Shown: positions 34,121 to 43,481 of the stretch, piece after piece
How the letters are laid out: each line of letters opens with the position of its first letter
Numbering within the stretch: the stretch's first letter is position 1
DNA from: CAZNPL01 sp964574815
GTDB lineage: Bacteria > Planctomycetota > Phycisphaerae > UBA1845
Reading direction: 5' to 3'
Length of the DNA: 64,000 nt
Assembly: GCA_964574815.1 (NCBI GenBank)
Contig: CAZNPL010000025.1
Location: forward strand, 1 to 64,000
Position numbers and translations under genes: made by a program
The notes under the pieces: generated by a model
Seen by the model: the letters and a program-made list of their open reading frames with translations, nothing else
What the model was told of the DNA's origin: nothing
Database searches by the model: none

Positions 34121-35845
34121 TCAGTCGCGTCCACAACCAAGTTCCAACTCATAGCTGCGAATAAAATCCGTCACCAGCCAGCATTCATCCTGCGGCGATG
34201 CCTCCCACGCCGCCAGCGCGTCCCGCCGCTTGCGGAAGTAGAACTGGTTCAAACGCGTGCAGAATTCCGTGTACTTGCCCCAGACCTCACGCTCCGCCCG
34301 CTGCCACTCGCGTGGGTGCATCCCGCTGAAGGCGGCCACGTACAAGTCCCAAGTGTTCCCGAGATTCGTCGAGTTGCCGATTGGCGTGATGTAGATGCGG
34401 TCATAACGATCGGCGTGATCGCGCAGCCACTTACCCAGCGCCACCCACTCCGGCTGATGAAACGCCCGCTGCAAATCCGGCCGCGACAGATACCGCACGA
34501 CATACGAGCCGCCGAAGCCCAGAATCACCACGCCCATCAACACGGCCGCCACACGGCTCCAATGCTCCTGTCGCGCCGCACTAAGCCCGCCGCGGCGACA
34601 TCGATCCAACAATGACAGCACCCACCGACCCGCCTGCACCATGCCCACGCCCGAGATCATCGGTAAAAGAACTGCACAGCCGGACGCCCGCAAAGAATGC
34701 GGACTGGTCCGGCTTACTGCCGCCGGTGCAATGCTCGCCAGAACGCCGAGCAACAGCACGGCCCGATCCACCGGCGACCAACCCGCCCGAGGCCGGATCA
34801 ACGACACAAACCCGATGTAAAGGAACGGCAGCGCCGCGGCCGACAGCCGACTCACCAGCAGCTCGTGCTTGTCACCGAAACTCAGAAACAGATCATCCGG
34901 GTTCAGGTTGGCCGCAACGTTCCGGACAAACGTGCCGATCGCATCAAACCAGTCGTAAGCGTGGAACCACAACGCACTCGCCCGGCTCAAAAAAGTGTGC
35001 GGATCGACCAGAAACACGTAGAGCTGGGGCGCCGCCCCGAGACCCACCGATACGACGAACAGCGCCAGCACCCTGGCCCGTGCCGGCCATCGCAACGCCG
35101 TCCGGTGCCCGACGCTCAAAATGAGTCCCGCGCCGATCGTCGCGAAGATCAGCGCCGACAGTCGCGTTGCACCGTAAGCGTTCGCCGAGAAGCCCGTGAC
35201 CAGCCCCGCCCCAACCCATCGCCAGTAGCCAACCTTTCCACTGCGCAACTGCTCACCCGCCTCCCGAAGGAGCAGGACAATGCACACGCAGAAAAACCCC
35301 GGCAACGCCGCACCTTCATGACCCGAGCGCGAAAACAGAACGTGCCACGGGCTCACCGCCAGCAGCAGCATGGTCAACAGCGCCCCCCGATCGCCCAGCG
35401 TCCGCCGCCCCCACACGCCGACGAGTATCACACCCGCCACGCCTAGAACAGCCGCCACACCCCGGCAGCCCGCAACCGTAAACCCCACGAACCATGACGG
35501 AATGGCGCACAGCCACGCCATCAGCGCCGGCCGATTGTCGCGCGGACCATTGCCGTAACACAAAATGGGCCACTTGCGCCCGGCCCGATCGGCCCCGGTC
35601 TCCGCGATGCTCCAGCCGTCGTACATGTTCGACAGCTCGTCCCAGTTCACCGGAGCCGGGTACTGGTCCGACGCCGCAAAACGCAGGAACCCCGCCAAAA
35701 CCAGGACGGCCGACACCAAAGTGACCCCGCGCATACCGACACGACGCACGGCAAGCCCCCCAGACTCCGCGCCAACACGATCCACCGACGGACCGGCGCG
35801 CGACGATCGCTCATTCGTGGCCGCAGCCGAGTTCCAGCACATCAC
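34121..35845 (-). CDS. GT39-type membrane glycosyltransferase, tandem paralogue 3
   Basis: Polytopic GT-C transferase of 574 residues, last gene (minus strand) of three tandem paralogues. After TM1 comes PVNWDELSNMYDGWSIAETG, with the catalytic acidic pair of the PMT/ArnT fold in the first periplasmic loop. About eleven hydrophobic segments follow, then a soluble C-terminal domain of about 130 residues: YVVRYLSRPDLQ, YVAAFSGMHPREWQRAEREVW, and a final ELELGCGRD. N-terminal 15 residues (WNSAAATNERS) resemble those of paralogue 2. Its start overlaps the end of paralogue 2 by 35 bases. Donor and acceptor unknown. Confidence 0.85.
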   Translation of the reverse strand: MMCWNSAAATNERSSRAGPSVDRVGAESGGLAVRRVGMRGVTLVSAVLVLAGFLRFAASDQYPAPVNWDELSNMYDGWSIAETGADRAGRKWPILCYGNGPRDNRPALMAWLCAIPSWFVGFTVAGCRGVAAVLGVAGVILVGVWGRRTLGDRGALLTMLLLAVSPWHVLFSRSGHEGAALPGFFCVCIVLLLREAGEQLRSGKVGYWRWVGAGLVTGFSANAYGATRLSALIFATIGAGLILSVGHRTALRWPARARVLALFVVSVGLGAAPQLYVFLVDPHTFLSRASALWFHAYDWFDAIGTFVRNVAANLNPDDLFLSFGDKHELLVSRLSAAALPFLYIGFVSLIRPRAGWSPVDRAVLLLGVLASIAPAAVSRTSPHSLRASGCAVLLPMISGVGMVQAGRWVLSLLDRCRRGGLSAARQEHWSRVAAVLMGVVILGFGGSYVVRYLSRPDLQRAFHQPEWVALGKWLRDHADRYDRIYITPIGNSTNLGNTWDLYVAAFSGMHPREWQRAEREVWGKYTEFCTRLNQFYFRKRRDALAAWEASPQDECWLVTDFIRSYELELGCGRD

Positions 35846-37529
35846 TTCGCAAGTAGTCCGTCACCAGCCAGCATTCATCCTGGCCTGACTCTTCCCAGGC
35901 TTCCAGTGCTTCCCACCGCTTACGCGCATAAAACTGATTGAGGCGCACGCAGGCATCCGAGTAGCGGCCCCATACGTCCCGCTCCGCGCGCTGCCATTCA
36001 CTGGGGTGCATTCCACTGAACGCGGCCACGTAGAGATCCCACCCGATACCGTATTTCGATTCATTTCCGACCGGCGTGATGTACACCCGGTCGTAGCGCT
36101 GAGTGCGACCGATCAGCCACTTACCCATCGCCACCCAATCCGGTTGACTCAACGCATTTTGCAGATCCGGGCGCGAGAGATACCGCACGACGTACGAACC
36201 ACCGAATACCAGAATCACGCCGGCCATCAGTATGGCGGCGCCATTGCTCCAGATGCGTCCTCGCTGTGACGGAGCCCGTTCACCCCACAGCCGGCTCCAC
36301 AACGCCATGGCCCATCGGCCCGTTTGAACCATGCCCAGACCCGAGATCATGGGCAGCAGAACCGAACAGCCGGAAGCCCTGAACGCGTGCGGATTGGTGC
36401 GCGTCAATGCCGCCGGCGCGATGCACGCCAGGACACCCACCAGCAGTAGCGCCCGATCCACGACCGACCAACCGGTCCGCGGCCACATCAACGATAACAG
36501 CCCGACATACAGGAACGGCATCGCCGCGGCCGACAGACACCCCATCAATTGCCGTTGCTCGCCAAAACTCAGAAACAGATAAACGGGATCCAGGTGCGCC
36601 GCCACGTTCTCGACGAACGTCTCAACCGCATCGAGCCAGTCGAACGGGTGGAATCGCACCCTTTCGGCCCGGGCAAAGAACATCTCCCGATCGGTCAGGA
36701 ACACATAGATTTGGGGCGCCGCTCCGATTCCGACGGCCAGGATGAACAGCGTCAGGACCTTGGCCCGGGCAGGCCAACGCAACGCCGAACGGTGTCCCAT
36801 GCCCAAGGCGAGCCCCGCACCGAGCAGCGCGAAAATCAGTGCCGTTAGACGCATCCCGGCGTATGAGTTGGTTGAAAACCCCGTCACCAACCCCGCTCCG
36901 GCCCAGAGCCAATACGCCGCCTTTCCCTCCCGCAATCGCTCGCCGGCCTCACGAACCAGCAGGATCGTCAACACGCAAAAGAATCCCGGCAGCGCCGCTC
37001 CCTCAATCGCCCAGCGCGAAAACAGGAGATGCCAGGGGCTCAGCGCCAACAGAAGCATCGTCAGCAGCGCCCCGCGAAAGCCCAGGACCCGCCAGCCCCA
37101 CACCCCGACGAGCAGCACGCTAATCAGCCCGAAAACCGCCGACACGCCCCGGCAGCCGACGACGGTAAAACCAACAAACCATGAGGGAACCGCGCAGAGC
37201 CACGCCATCAACGCCGGACGATTGTCGCTCAGTCCGCCTGCGTAGCAGATAATGGGCCACTTGCGGCCGGCCCGCTCCGCCCCCGTCTCGGCAATGCTCC
37301 AGCCGTCGTACATGTTCGACAGCTCGTCCGGATTGACCGGCGTGGGATACCGTTCCAACGCCGCAAAGCGCAGGAACCCGGCCAACACCAGGATGGCTGA
37401 CATCAGGAGAGCTTCGCGCGTGCCGAACGCTCGTCGCCGACTTGACGCAGCCTCCGCCGGAGCACGACCTCCCGGCGGCTCCGTGTGCGGCGATCGTTCA
37501 TTTTTCGTGGCAGCCGAGTTCCAGCTCAT
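35811..37529 (-). CDS. GT39-type membrane glycosyltransferase, tandem paralogue 2
   Basis: Middle of the three paralogues, 572 residues, same architecture: VNPDELSNMYDGWSIAETG after TM1, MLLLALSPWHLLFSRWAIEG, FLFLSFGE-type loop (here YLFLSFGEQRQL), and the same C-terminal domain ending in ELGCGHE. The start overlaps the end of paralogue 1 by 32 bases. The N-terminal MSWNSAATKNERS is encoded in a different frame by the same bases as the ELELGC...-type C-terminus of the gene before it, so the overlap itself was copied with the gene. Confidence 0.85.
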   Translation of the reverse strand: MSWNSAATKNERSPHTEPPGGRAPAEAASSRRRAFGTREALLMSAILVLAGFLRFAALERYPTPVNPDELSNMYDGWSIAETGAERAGRKWPIICYAGGLSDNRPALMAWLCAVPSWFVGFTVVGCRGVSAVFGLISVLLVGVWGWRVLGFRGALLTMLLLALSPWHLLFSRWAIEGAALPGFFCVLTILLVREAGERLREGKAAYWLWAGAGLVTGFSTNSYAGMRLTALIFALLGAGLALGMGHRSALRWPARAKVLTLFILAVGIGAAPQIYVFLTDREMFFARAERVRFHPFDWLDAVETFVENVAAHLDPVYLFLSFGEQRQLMGCLSAAAMPFLYVGLLSLMWPRTGWSVVDRALLLVGVLACIAPAALTRTNPHAFRASGCSVLLPMISGLGMVQTGRWAMALWSRLWGERAPSQRGRIWSNGAAILMAGVILVFGGSYVVRYLSRPDLQNALSQPDWVAMGKWLIGRTQRYDRVYITPVGNESKYGIGWDLYVAAFSGMHPSEWQRAERDVWGRYSDACVRLNQFYARKRWEALEAWEESGQDECWLVTDYLRSDVLELGCGHE

Positions 37530-39153
37530 AGTTCCGCAGATAGTCCGTGACCAGCCAGCACTCGTCCCGGCGGGACTCCTCCCACGCCTTCAACGCGTCT
37601 CGCCGCTTGTGGAAATAGAACTGGTTCAAGCGCGTGCAGAAATCCGAGTATCGACCCCATACCTCGCGCTCCGCCCGCTGCCATTCACGCGGATGCATAC
37701 CGCTGAATGCGGCTACATACAGATCCCGCGCCTGGCCGTAGTCCGACGAATCTCCGACGGGCGCGATGTAGATCCGGTCGTAGCGCTCGGCACGATCGCC
37801 CAGCCACTTACCCAGCGCCACCCATTCCGGCTGACTGAACACCTTCTGCAAATCCGGGCGCGAGAGATACCGCACGACGTACGAGACGCCGAACGTCAGG
37901 ATCACCCCGGCCATCACAAAGGCGGCACGATTGTACCGGCGTCTCAGCCGTTCTGATGCCACTCCTTCGTCCCGCCGCCGCGCCCACCATGCCGATAGCC
38001 ACCGGCCTGTTTGAATCATGCCCAGGCCCGAGATCATCGGGAGCAGGACGGCACATGCGGAGGCCCTGTATGTATGCGGATTCGTCCGCGTGATCGCCGC
38101 CGGTGCGATGCACGCCAGGACACCGGCCAAGAGCAACACCCGATCCACCGCCGACCAGTCTGTTCGCCGCCACATCAGCGACACCAGTCCGACGTAGAGG
38201 AACGGCAAGGCCGCAGCCGACAGACGGCCCACGGAAAGTTCGTGCGCTTCGCCGAAGCTCAGGAACAGGTAAACCGGCTCGAGGTTGGCGCCCACGTTCC
38301 GCACAAGGGTCTCGACCGCATCCCACCAGTTGTAGGCGTGGAATCGCACCATACCGGCTCTCGCCAGAAACGTCGGCGGATCGGCCAGAAACACGTAGAG
38401 TTGAGGCGCCGCTCCGATTGCGACAGCGACTGCAAACACCGCCAGCACTCTTCCGCGTGTCAACCATCGCGCCGTGGTCCGGTGGCCCACGCCAAGGGCG
38501 AGTCCCGCGGCGACAATCGCGAAGATCAGGGCCGACAATCGCATACTGCTGTTGGCGTTGGTCGAGAAGCCTGTCACCAGCCCCGCCGCAGTCCACCGCC
38601 AATACGCCGTCCTTCCTTCGCGCAACCGCTCGCCGGCCTCGCGGATCAACAGAACGGTGCACACACAAAAAAAGCCCGGCAGCGCTGCAGATTCGACCGC
38701 CGAACGCGAAAACAGAACGTGCCACGGGCTCACCGCCAGCAGCAGCATCGTCAGCAGCGCCCCCCGATACCCCAGCACTCGCCGGCCCCAGACGCCGACG
38801 AGCATGACGGTCACCACGCCCACCAGAGCCGCCACCCCCCGGCAACCCGCAACCGTAAAACCCGCGAACCAGGAGGGCACCGCGCACAGCCACGCCATCA
38901 GCGCCGGACGATGGTCGCGCGGGCCGCCCGCGTAGCAGATGATGGGCCACTTGTCGCCCGCCCGGTCGGCACCGGTCTCGGCAATCGACCAGCCGTCATA
39001 CATGTTCGACAGCTCATCCCAGTTCACCGGAACCGGGTAATCGTCAAGCCCCGTAAAGCGCAAAACCCCTGCCAGCACCAGGACGGCCACAAAAAGCCAA
39101 GCCCGCCGCCATCTCCACTTGCCACGCATCTCGATGTTGAGCCGGCCGCACAT
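37498..39153 (-). CDS. GT39-type membrane glycosyltransferase, tandem paralogue 1
   Basis: First gene of the trio, 551 residues, shorter at the N-terminus than the other two because it does not begin inside another gene. A downstream ATG (MRGKWRWRRAW) at 39129 could be the true start. Shared blocks: VNWDELSNMYDGWSIAETG, RPALMAWLCAVPSWFAGFTV, MLLLAVSPWHVLFSRS, and the C-terminal YVAAFSGMHPREWQRAER...CWLVTDYLRNYELELGC. By eye the three are well over half identical. The promoter must lie in the 39154-39525 gap. Confidence 0.85.
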   Translation of the reverse strand: MCGRLNIEMRGKWRWRRAWLFVAVLVLAGVLRFTGLDDYPVPVNWDELSNMYDGWSIAETGADRAGDKWPIICYAGGPRDHRPALMAWLCAVPSWFAGFTVAGCRGVAALVGVVTVMLVGVWGRRVLGYRGALLTMLLLAVSPWHVLFSRSAVESAALPGFFCVCTVLLIREAGERLREGRTAYWRWTAAGLVTGFSTNANSSMRLSALIFAIVAAGLALGVGHRTTARWLTRGRVLAVFAVAVAIGAAPQLYVFLADPPTFLARAGMVRFHAYNWWDAVETLVRNVGANLEPVYLFLSFGEAHELSVGRLSAAALPFLYVGLVSLMWRRTDWSAVDRVLLLAGVLACIAPAAITRTNPHTYRASACAVLLPMISGLGMIQTGRWLSAWWARRRDEGVASERLRRRYNRAAFVMAGVILTFGVSYVVRYLSRPDLQKVFSQPEWVALGKWLGDRAERYDRIYIAPVGDSSDYGQARDLYVAAFSGMHPREWQRAEREVWGRYSDFCTRLNQFYFHKRRDALKAWEESRRDECWLVTDYLRNYELELGCHEK

Positions 39154-39525
39154 GAATCTCGAGGCCCCGTCGTCAAAGTCCCCATCCAGCGCGACGCGAT
39201 GGACGGCAGACGGACCTCATGAGACCACGCGCAGTTCACATTGACAAGCGAATCAGGAACTGGTGACGGACGTCGAGATAGGCCAAAACGCCCCGGCTCG
39301 ACCCTCGTTTCATGCAAAGCCCGAGTCGAACGAGAGACTCAGCCGCGGGGAAAGTCGCAATCGGCTGGCTGACATGGCACGCGCATTACCGCTCAGCGCC
39401 TCTGTCCGCCGTCAGGAGGCCGACCCTGGCGGGAGCATGGACGTCGCCTTCTGCGCGAGCACACGCGAAGCGGCCCAACTTGCTCGCTGGCGACAGGTTG
39501 GCCATCCACTTCGCGCCCCAGCCCG
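39154..39525. other. Intergenic, no gene seen
   Basis: About 370 bases between the RCC1-like gene (its stop at 39526) and the glycosyltransferase trio, both on the minus strand. Presumably contains the terminator of the former and the promoter of the latter. No inverted repeat with a T-run or strong promoter is obvious. Confidence 0.4.
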
Positions 39526-41817
39526 TTAGTATGGCGGCGCACTCCCCGGCGCCGGATCTTCCAGGCAGGGATTCGGCGTGCAACTCGATACTCCCGGCAG
39601 ATACACGCCGCCTGCATCCAGACACGACATTACCCCCGGCGCGATTGTGCACGTGTCCAGCAATGCGCCGGTGCAACACGCGTTATCTCCACAACAGGGA
39701 TCTATCCCACTGATCGCGTCAAGCACCGCAATCACGTCAAAGAGATTCGCGACATCGTTTCCTTCGCACGGGTGAATGTCTGCCTGATCGGGCGTGCAAG
39801 AGCCTTGAAAGCCTCCTATGAGATCTAAGATACGAAATATGTCGAATAGCCCTCTGACTCCGTCCTCGCTGACATCGCCATAAATCCGCGTTGTGTGCGC
39901 ACAGCCGTCGGGGCCCGGAAAATCAGTGGTGCAAACGTTCTCGTCGTTGCAGCCCACGAACAGCGCCAGGCTGTGACCGCCGCCACCCGATACCACCGAA
40001 AAGCCCGAGTAAGGCTCCGGCACGTTGCACTGCCCGTCAGAGTTGTCGCCCCAGGCCACGTACAAACGGTTCGCCTTGGTGGCCAGGCTGTGGTAGCGAC
40101 CCGCGCCGATGACCACGAAATCTCCGTTCGGCGCCGGCACGTCGCATTGCCCCGAGTCGTTTCGACCCCACGCCACGATGGTGCGATCGGCCTTGAGCCC
40201 CAGGCTGTGCTCGCCGCCCGCCGCGATCGCCGTGAAGTCCGCGTTCGGCGCCGGCACGTCGCACTGACCGTACGTGTTGTCACCCCACGTGACGATCGAG
40301 CCGTCGGATTTCAATCCCAGGCTGTGGGCATCGCCGCCCGCGATGGCCATGAAGTCGCTGTTGGGTGCGGGGACGTCGGTTTGCCCGGAAGCGTTGTCAC
40401 CCCACGAAACAACAGACGTATCCGCTTTGAGTCCAAGACTGTGATTGGCCCCCGCCGCAACCGCGGTGAAATCGCCGTTGGGCGCCGGTACGTCGCCCTG
40501 ACCGTAAGCGTTGCTGCCCCACGTAACGATTGACGCATCGGCCTTGAGCCCCAGACTGTGAGCATCGCCCGCCGCGATGGCCGTGAAGTCCGCATTCGGC
40601 GCCGGCACGTCGCACTGACCGTCGCTGTTGCTGCCCCATGCCACGACCGACCCCTCGACTTTGAGCCCCAGGCTGTGGTCGCCACCTGCCGCGGCGGCGG
40701 TATGATCGGCCGGTTGCGGAGGCACTGCGCATTGTGAAGTATTGTAGCCATTGCATCCCCAGGCAACGATGGTTCCGTAGGTCTTTACCCCCAGACTGTG
40801 CCCGTCGCCCCCCGCGATCGCCATGTAGTTCGAATTCGGCTCCTTCACATCACACTGACCGCGCTCGTTGGCCCCCCACGCCACGATCGAGCCGTCGGAC
40901 TTCAGGCCGAGGCTGTGGCCTACGCCCGCGGCTATCGCCACAAAGTCGCCATTGGGTGCCGGCACGTCGCATCGACCGTCGCTGTTGTAACCCCACGCGA
41001 CGATCGAGCCGTCGGACTTCAAACCCAGGCCGTGGTATCCGCCACCCGCGACGCTCACGAAGTTGGCATTGGGCTCAGGCACGTCGCATTGACCCACGGA
41101 GTTGTCACCCCACGCTACGATCGAGCCGTCGGACTTTAGAGCCAGACTGTGGTATGCGCCTCCCGCAATCGCCACAAAGTCACCATTGGGTGCCGGCACG
41201 TCGCATTGACCGTCGCTGTTGGCACCCCATGCGACGACCGAGCCGTCGGACTTCAAACCCAGACTGTGGTATCCGCCCCCCGCGACGCTCACGAAGTTGG
41301 CATTGGGCTCGGGCACGTCGCATTGACCGCGCTCGTTGTCACCCCACGCTACGATCGAGCCGTCAACCTTCAACCCAATACTATGTCTGTAGCCCGCACC
41401 GATGCCGACGAAATCGGCATTGGGCTCAGGGACATAGGTTGCACCATAATTATTAATTCCCCACGCCACGATCATCCCGCCGATTGTCAACCCAAGACTG
41501 TGGTGCTGCCCGGCTGCAACGGCCGTTGCGTAGGTTCCCGGCGCGGCGCTTTGCAGATGGTCGTTCCGACCCCGCGCCACGATCGCCCCGCTTTCTGCGG
41601 GCGGGTAATCTCGACTGACGACCACATCCTCCAGGGATTGAACACTGCTCCAGGCTGCGTCGCCGGGGGCCGGCGTGGCTTCGCCGTGCTCCACGCGCAC
41701 GCCGCCGCGCTGACGCTTCTGCAACTCGCCCGTCCCGCCAGCTTGACCGAAGGCTGAATCCGCAGCCACCCAACCCAATACCGCGGCAAATGTAGAGAAC
41801 AAACCCATCCTGTGCAT
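39526..41817 (-). CDS. Secreted RCC1-like repeat protein with dockerin-like C-terminus
   Basis: Exported protein of 763 residues; the ATG at 41817 follows GGGAGGT and starts the signal peptide MHRMGLFSTFAAVLGWVAA. Residues about 80-620 are some 14 tandem repeats of about 39 residues, pattern VAWGxNxxGQCDVPxPN then a HSLGLKxDGSI, related to RCC1 propeller blades. Residues about 625-763 are Cys-rich; IYGDVSEDGVRGLFDIFRIL and DIHPCEGNDVANLFDV form a dockerin-like pair of calcium loops ending in DPCCG. That module is shared with the lectin-like protein at 48922. Probably surface or extracellular; function unknown. Confidence 0.85.
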   Translation of the reverse strand: MHRMGLFSTFAAVLGWVAADSAFGQAGGTGELQKRQRGGVRVEHGEATPAPGDAAWSSVQSLEDVVVSRDYPPAESGAIVARGRNDHLQSAAPGTYATAVAAGQHHSLGLTIGGMIVAWGINNYGATYVPEPNADFVGIGAGYRHSIGLKVDGSIVAWGDNERGQCDVPEPNANFVSVAGGGYHSLGLKSDGSVVAWGANSDGQCDVPAPNGDFVAIAGGAYHSLALKSDGSIVAWGDNSVGQCDVPEPNANFVSVAGGGYHGLGLKSDGSIVAWGYNSDGRCDVPAPNGDFVAIAAGVGHSLGLKSDGSIVAWGANERGQCDVKEPNSNYMAIAGGDGHSLGVKTYGTIVAWGCNGYNTSQCAVPPQPADHTAAAAGGDHSLGLKVEGSVVAWGSNSDGQCDVPAPNADFTAIAAGDAHSLGLKADASIVTWGSNAYGQGDVPAPNGDFTAVAAGANHSLGLKADTSVVSWGDNASGQTDVPAPNSDFMAIAGGDAHSLGLKSDGSIVTWGDNTYGQCDVPAPNADFTAIAAGGEHSLGLKADRTIVAWGRNDSGQCDVPAPNGDFVVIGAGRYHSLATKANRLYVAWGDNSDGQCNVPEPYSGFSVVSGGGGHSLALFVGCNDENVCTTDFPGPDGCAHTTRIYGDVSEDGVRGLFDIFRILDLIGGFQGSCTPDQADIHPCEGNDVANLFDVIAVLDAISGIDPCCGDNACCTGALLDTCTIAPGVMSCLDAGGVYLPGVSSCTPNPCLEDPAPGSAPPY
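39950..41580 (-). repeat. About 14 tandem 117-base repeats (39 codons)
   Basis: DNA-level tandem array coding the RCC1-like units. Several blocks are near-identical, for example the CGATCGAGCCGTCGGACTT and GGCACGTCGCATTGACC words recur many times. Units 2-5 are more alike to each other than to units 6-9, suggesting recent local duplication or gene conversion. Likely unstable in copy number. Confidence 0.8.
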
Positions 41818-42585
41818 GGCAAGACCTCCCTTATCTAGACCGCGCTTGGCGAACGACGATCGCCCCGCGACGGCGAACCGCGCAGTCCGCCATTCTGTTG
41901 CGACTTGCTCGTGATCGTGTGAAGTGACGTCCAGTGGTCTCGATCCGCCCCGCTTTGCGGTAACCGCTGATCGTCGTGCAAAGGCCGGACATGATACACC
42001 CGAAGTCGGCCATTCCTGGCAACTTCCATCCCCGCTCGGCCCGTCAAATACTGTACCGCAGGTAAGGATGCGCACACAAGCGCCGATTTGGCCCCGGCGG
42101 GTCTTTTGCCGCGTGAGACGGTGCCCGCGTCCGAGTGCCACGACCGGTCTGTCAGCCCGTGAGGCTCGGCTGCTGCTTCAGCCCTTATGCGCCGGCATGA
42201 CCCCACGACCGCCGCCATCGACTACGCCTCACGTGGGGTCGGGGGCGTCGAGCACCGGGGCCAACCGGTCCCGACAGCGGTGCCGCCGCCACCGCGACCC
42301 GACAGCGAAAACACAAACTCCTCGCACCCGCCTCGGGGTGCAACGGCAAGCCAGGGCCCTCTACGAAGCCGCCTGACTCCATTTTCACTTCAAAAAGGGG
42401 CGGATCCGGGCCTCCTGAAAAGATTACTTGACAGGTCTGCAAAAATGTATTAGTATACTAGTACAATATTGAACTAGAACAGTAGGTTCCTCTGGTGGTG
42501 CCGCCGACGGGGCCTGTCTGGCTGTCAAGAATGGCGAGATCGGCTTCTGAGGCGAGCGTGTTCAGCAAGTTGCGGAGCCACTACG
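41818..42585. other. Long intergenic region between RCC1-like gene and gntR
   Basis: About 770 bases without a convincing gene. It carries the divergent promoters of the RCC1-like gene (leftward) and the GntR operon (rightward). The right end, 42410-42480, is markedly AT-rich and holds a near-consensus promoter with a palindrome, listed separately. The open frame upstream of the RCC1-like start on the minus strand is Arg-rich and lacks a ribosome binding site, so I exclude it. Confidence 0.5.
42428..42460 (+). promoter_or_regulatory. Sigma-70 promoter overlapped by a GntR/YtrA-type operator
   Basis: TTGACA at 42428-42433, a 17-base spacer and TAGTAT at 42451-42456 give an almost ideal housekeeping promoter. 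The -10 box is half of the perfect palindrome TAGTATACTA (42451-42460). The symmetry extends to 18 bases (GTATTAGTATACTAGTAC, 42447-42464) with one mismatched pair. YtrA-subfamily regulators bind long AT-rich palindromes of this kind, and the first gene downstream encodes one, so autorepression is likely. Confidence 0.75.
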
Positions 42586-42972
42586 TTGACGATTCGATTC
42601 GATCTTGACCCCAACAGCGGTGTGCCGTTCTACCGCCAGATCATCGACCAGATCCAGTTCGCGATCGCCGATGGCCGGCTCGGCTGCGGCGACCGCCTGC
42701 CGACGGTACGGCAGCTCGCGGTCGATCTGAAGATCAACCCCAACACGGTGGCGCGGGCCTACCAGGAGCTGGAGATCAGAGGCATTGTCGACACCCAGAT
42801 GGGAACCGGAACGTTCATCGGGAGCGGGAAGGTCGAAATCTCGGATATCGATCGAAAGCGAATGCTCGACCAGATCTGCACCGAACTCCTGTCCCGGGCA
42901 TCGACCTACGGATTCACGCTGTCGGAAGTGATCAGCGCCCTGAAAGATCGAGAGGAAACGCCGGGCCAATGA
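42586..42972 (+). CDS. GntR-family regulator, YtrA subfamily
   Basis: Transcription factor of 128 residues. Winged helix at about residues 15-75: VPFYRQIIDQIQFAIADGRL, GDRLPTVRQLAVDLKINPNT and ARAYQELEIRGIVDTQMGTG. The short helical C-terminus (about 50 residues) is typical of the YtrA subfamily, which lacks a large effector domain and usually controls membrane-protein or ABC-transporter operons. TTG start with GGAG ten bases upstream. It is coupled (ATGA overlap) to a small membrane protein and then a slipin gene. It probably binds the palindrome in its own promoter. Confidence 0.92.
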   Translation: MTIRFDLDPNSGVPFYRQIIDQIQFAIADGRLGCGDRLPTVRQLAVDLKINPNTVARAYQELEIRGIVDTQMGTGTFIGSGKVEISDIDRKRMLDQICTELLSRASTYGFTLSEVISALKDREETPGQ

Positions 42973-43481
42973 TCACAAGGTGCGGACAATCCGGAGCGTC
43001 ACGTTGCTTTACGCGATCGCTACGGCAGGCGAGCGGGCCAATCGCCCTGGCGCTGCTCCTGGCGTCGGCGGGCGTGACCGTATGGGTGGGATTGATCGGG
43101 GCGGTCGAGGGTGCGGCCCATCGAGATCTGTTTCATACCGTCCACCCCCGTACGGTCACGGGTGCCACTTGCGGCATCGCATCGCCGAGACGCGACGCTG
43201 CGGCTCCCAATGAGCAGGCGCCAGGTGCCGAGCGCGAACCAGCCCCGGTTGTAAACCGGCAGGATTACTCGCTTCGTTTCACGGGGCCTGACGGCACAGC
43301 AATCGCCTCGGTTGAATGGACTTCTCTGCGAACATCGAGCGGGCCAACAAATACAGACACGGACGCCCCGCCTGTGACAGCCCACAACGGTTTTCAGACC
43401 ATCGCGCTGGCCCTCTTGCCGGCCTGGGCGCTCTTGCGGCGGGGCAAGCAGCGCGCCAATTCGAGGAGGTCAGAGTCATGA
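42969..43481 (+). CDS. Small predicted membrane protein, unknown
   Basis: 170 residues. A hydrophobic segment near the N-terminus (IALALLLASAGVTVWVGLI, about residues 24-45) and a short hydrophobic stretch near the C-terminus (FQTIALALLPAWALLRRG) flank a polar, Pro/Ala-rich middle. The C-terminal hydrophobic stretch followed by Arg residues resembles a sorting-signal layout. Both ends overlap neighbours as ATGA (gntR before, slipin after), which strongly supports it being translated. Family not recognised. Confidence 0.68.
   Translation: MITRCGQSGASRCFTRSLRQASGPIALALLLASAGVTVWVGLIGAVEGAAHRDLFHTVHPRTVTGATCGIASPRRDAAAPNEQAPGAEREPAPVVNRQDYSLRFTGPDGTAIASVEWTSLRTSSGPTNTDTDAPPVTAHNGFQTIALALLPAWALLRRGKQRANSRRSES

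Noticed and set aside
39950..41580. Regular repeats that might suggest a CRISPR array
   Set aside because: The period is 117 bases, in frame with a secreted repeat protein, with no spacer structure and no cas genes.
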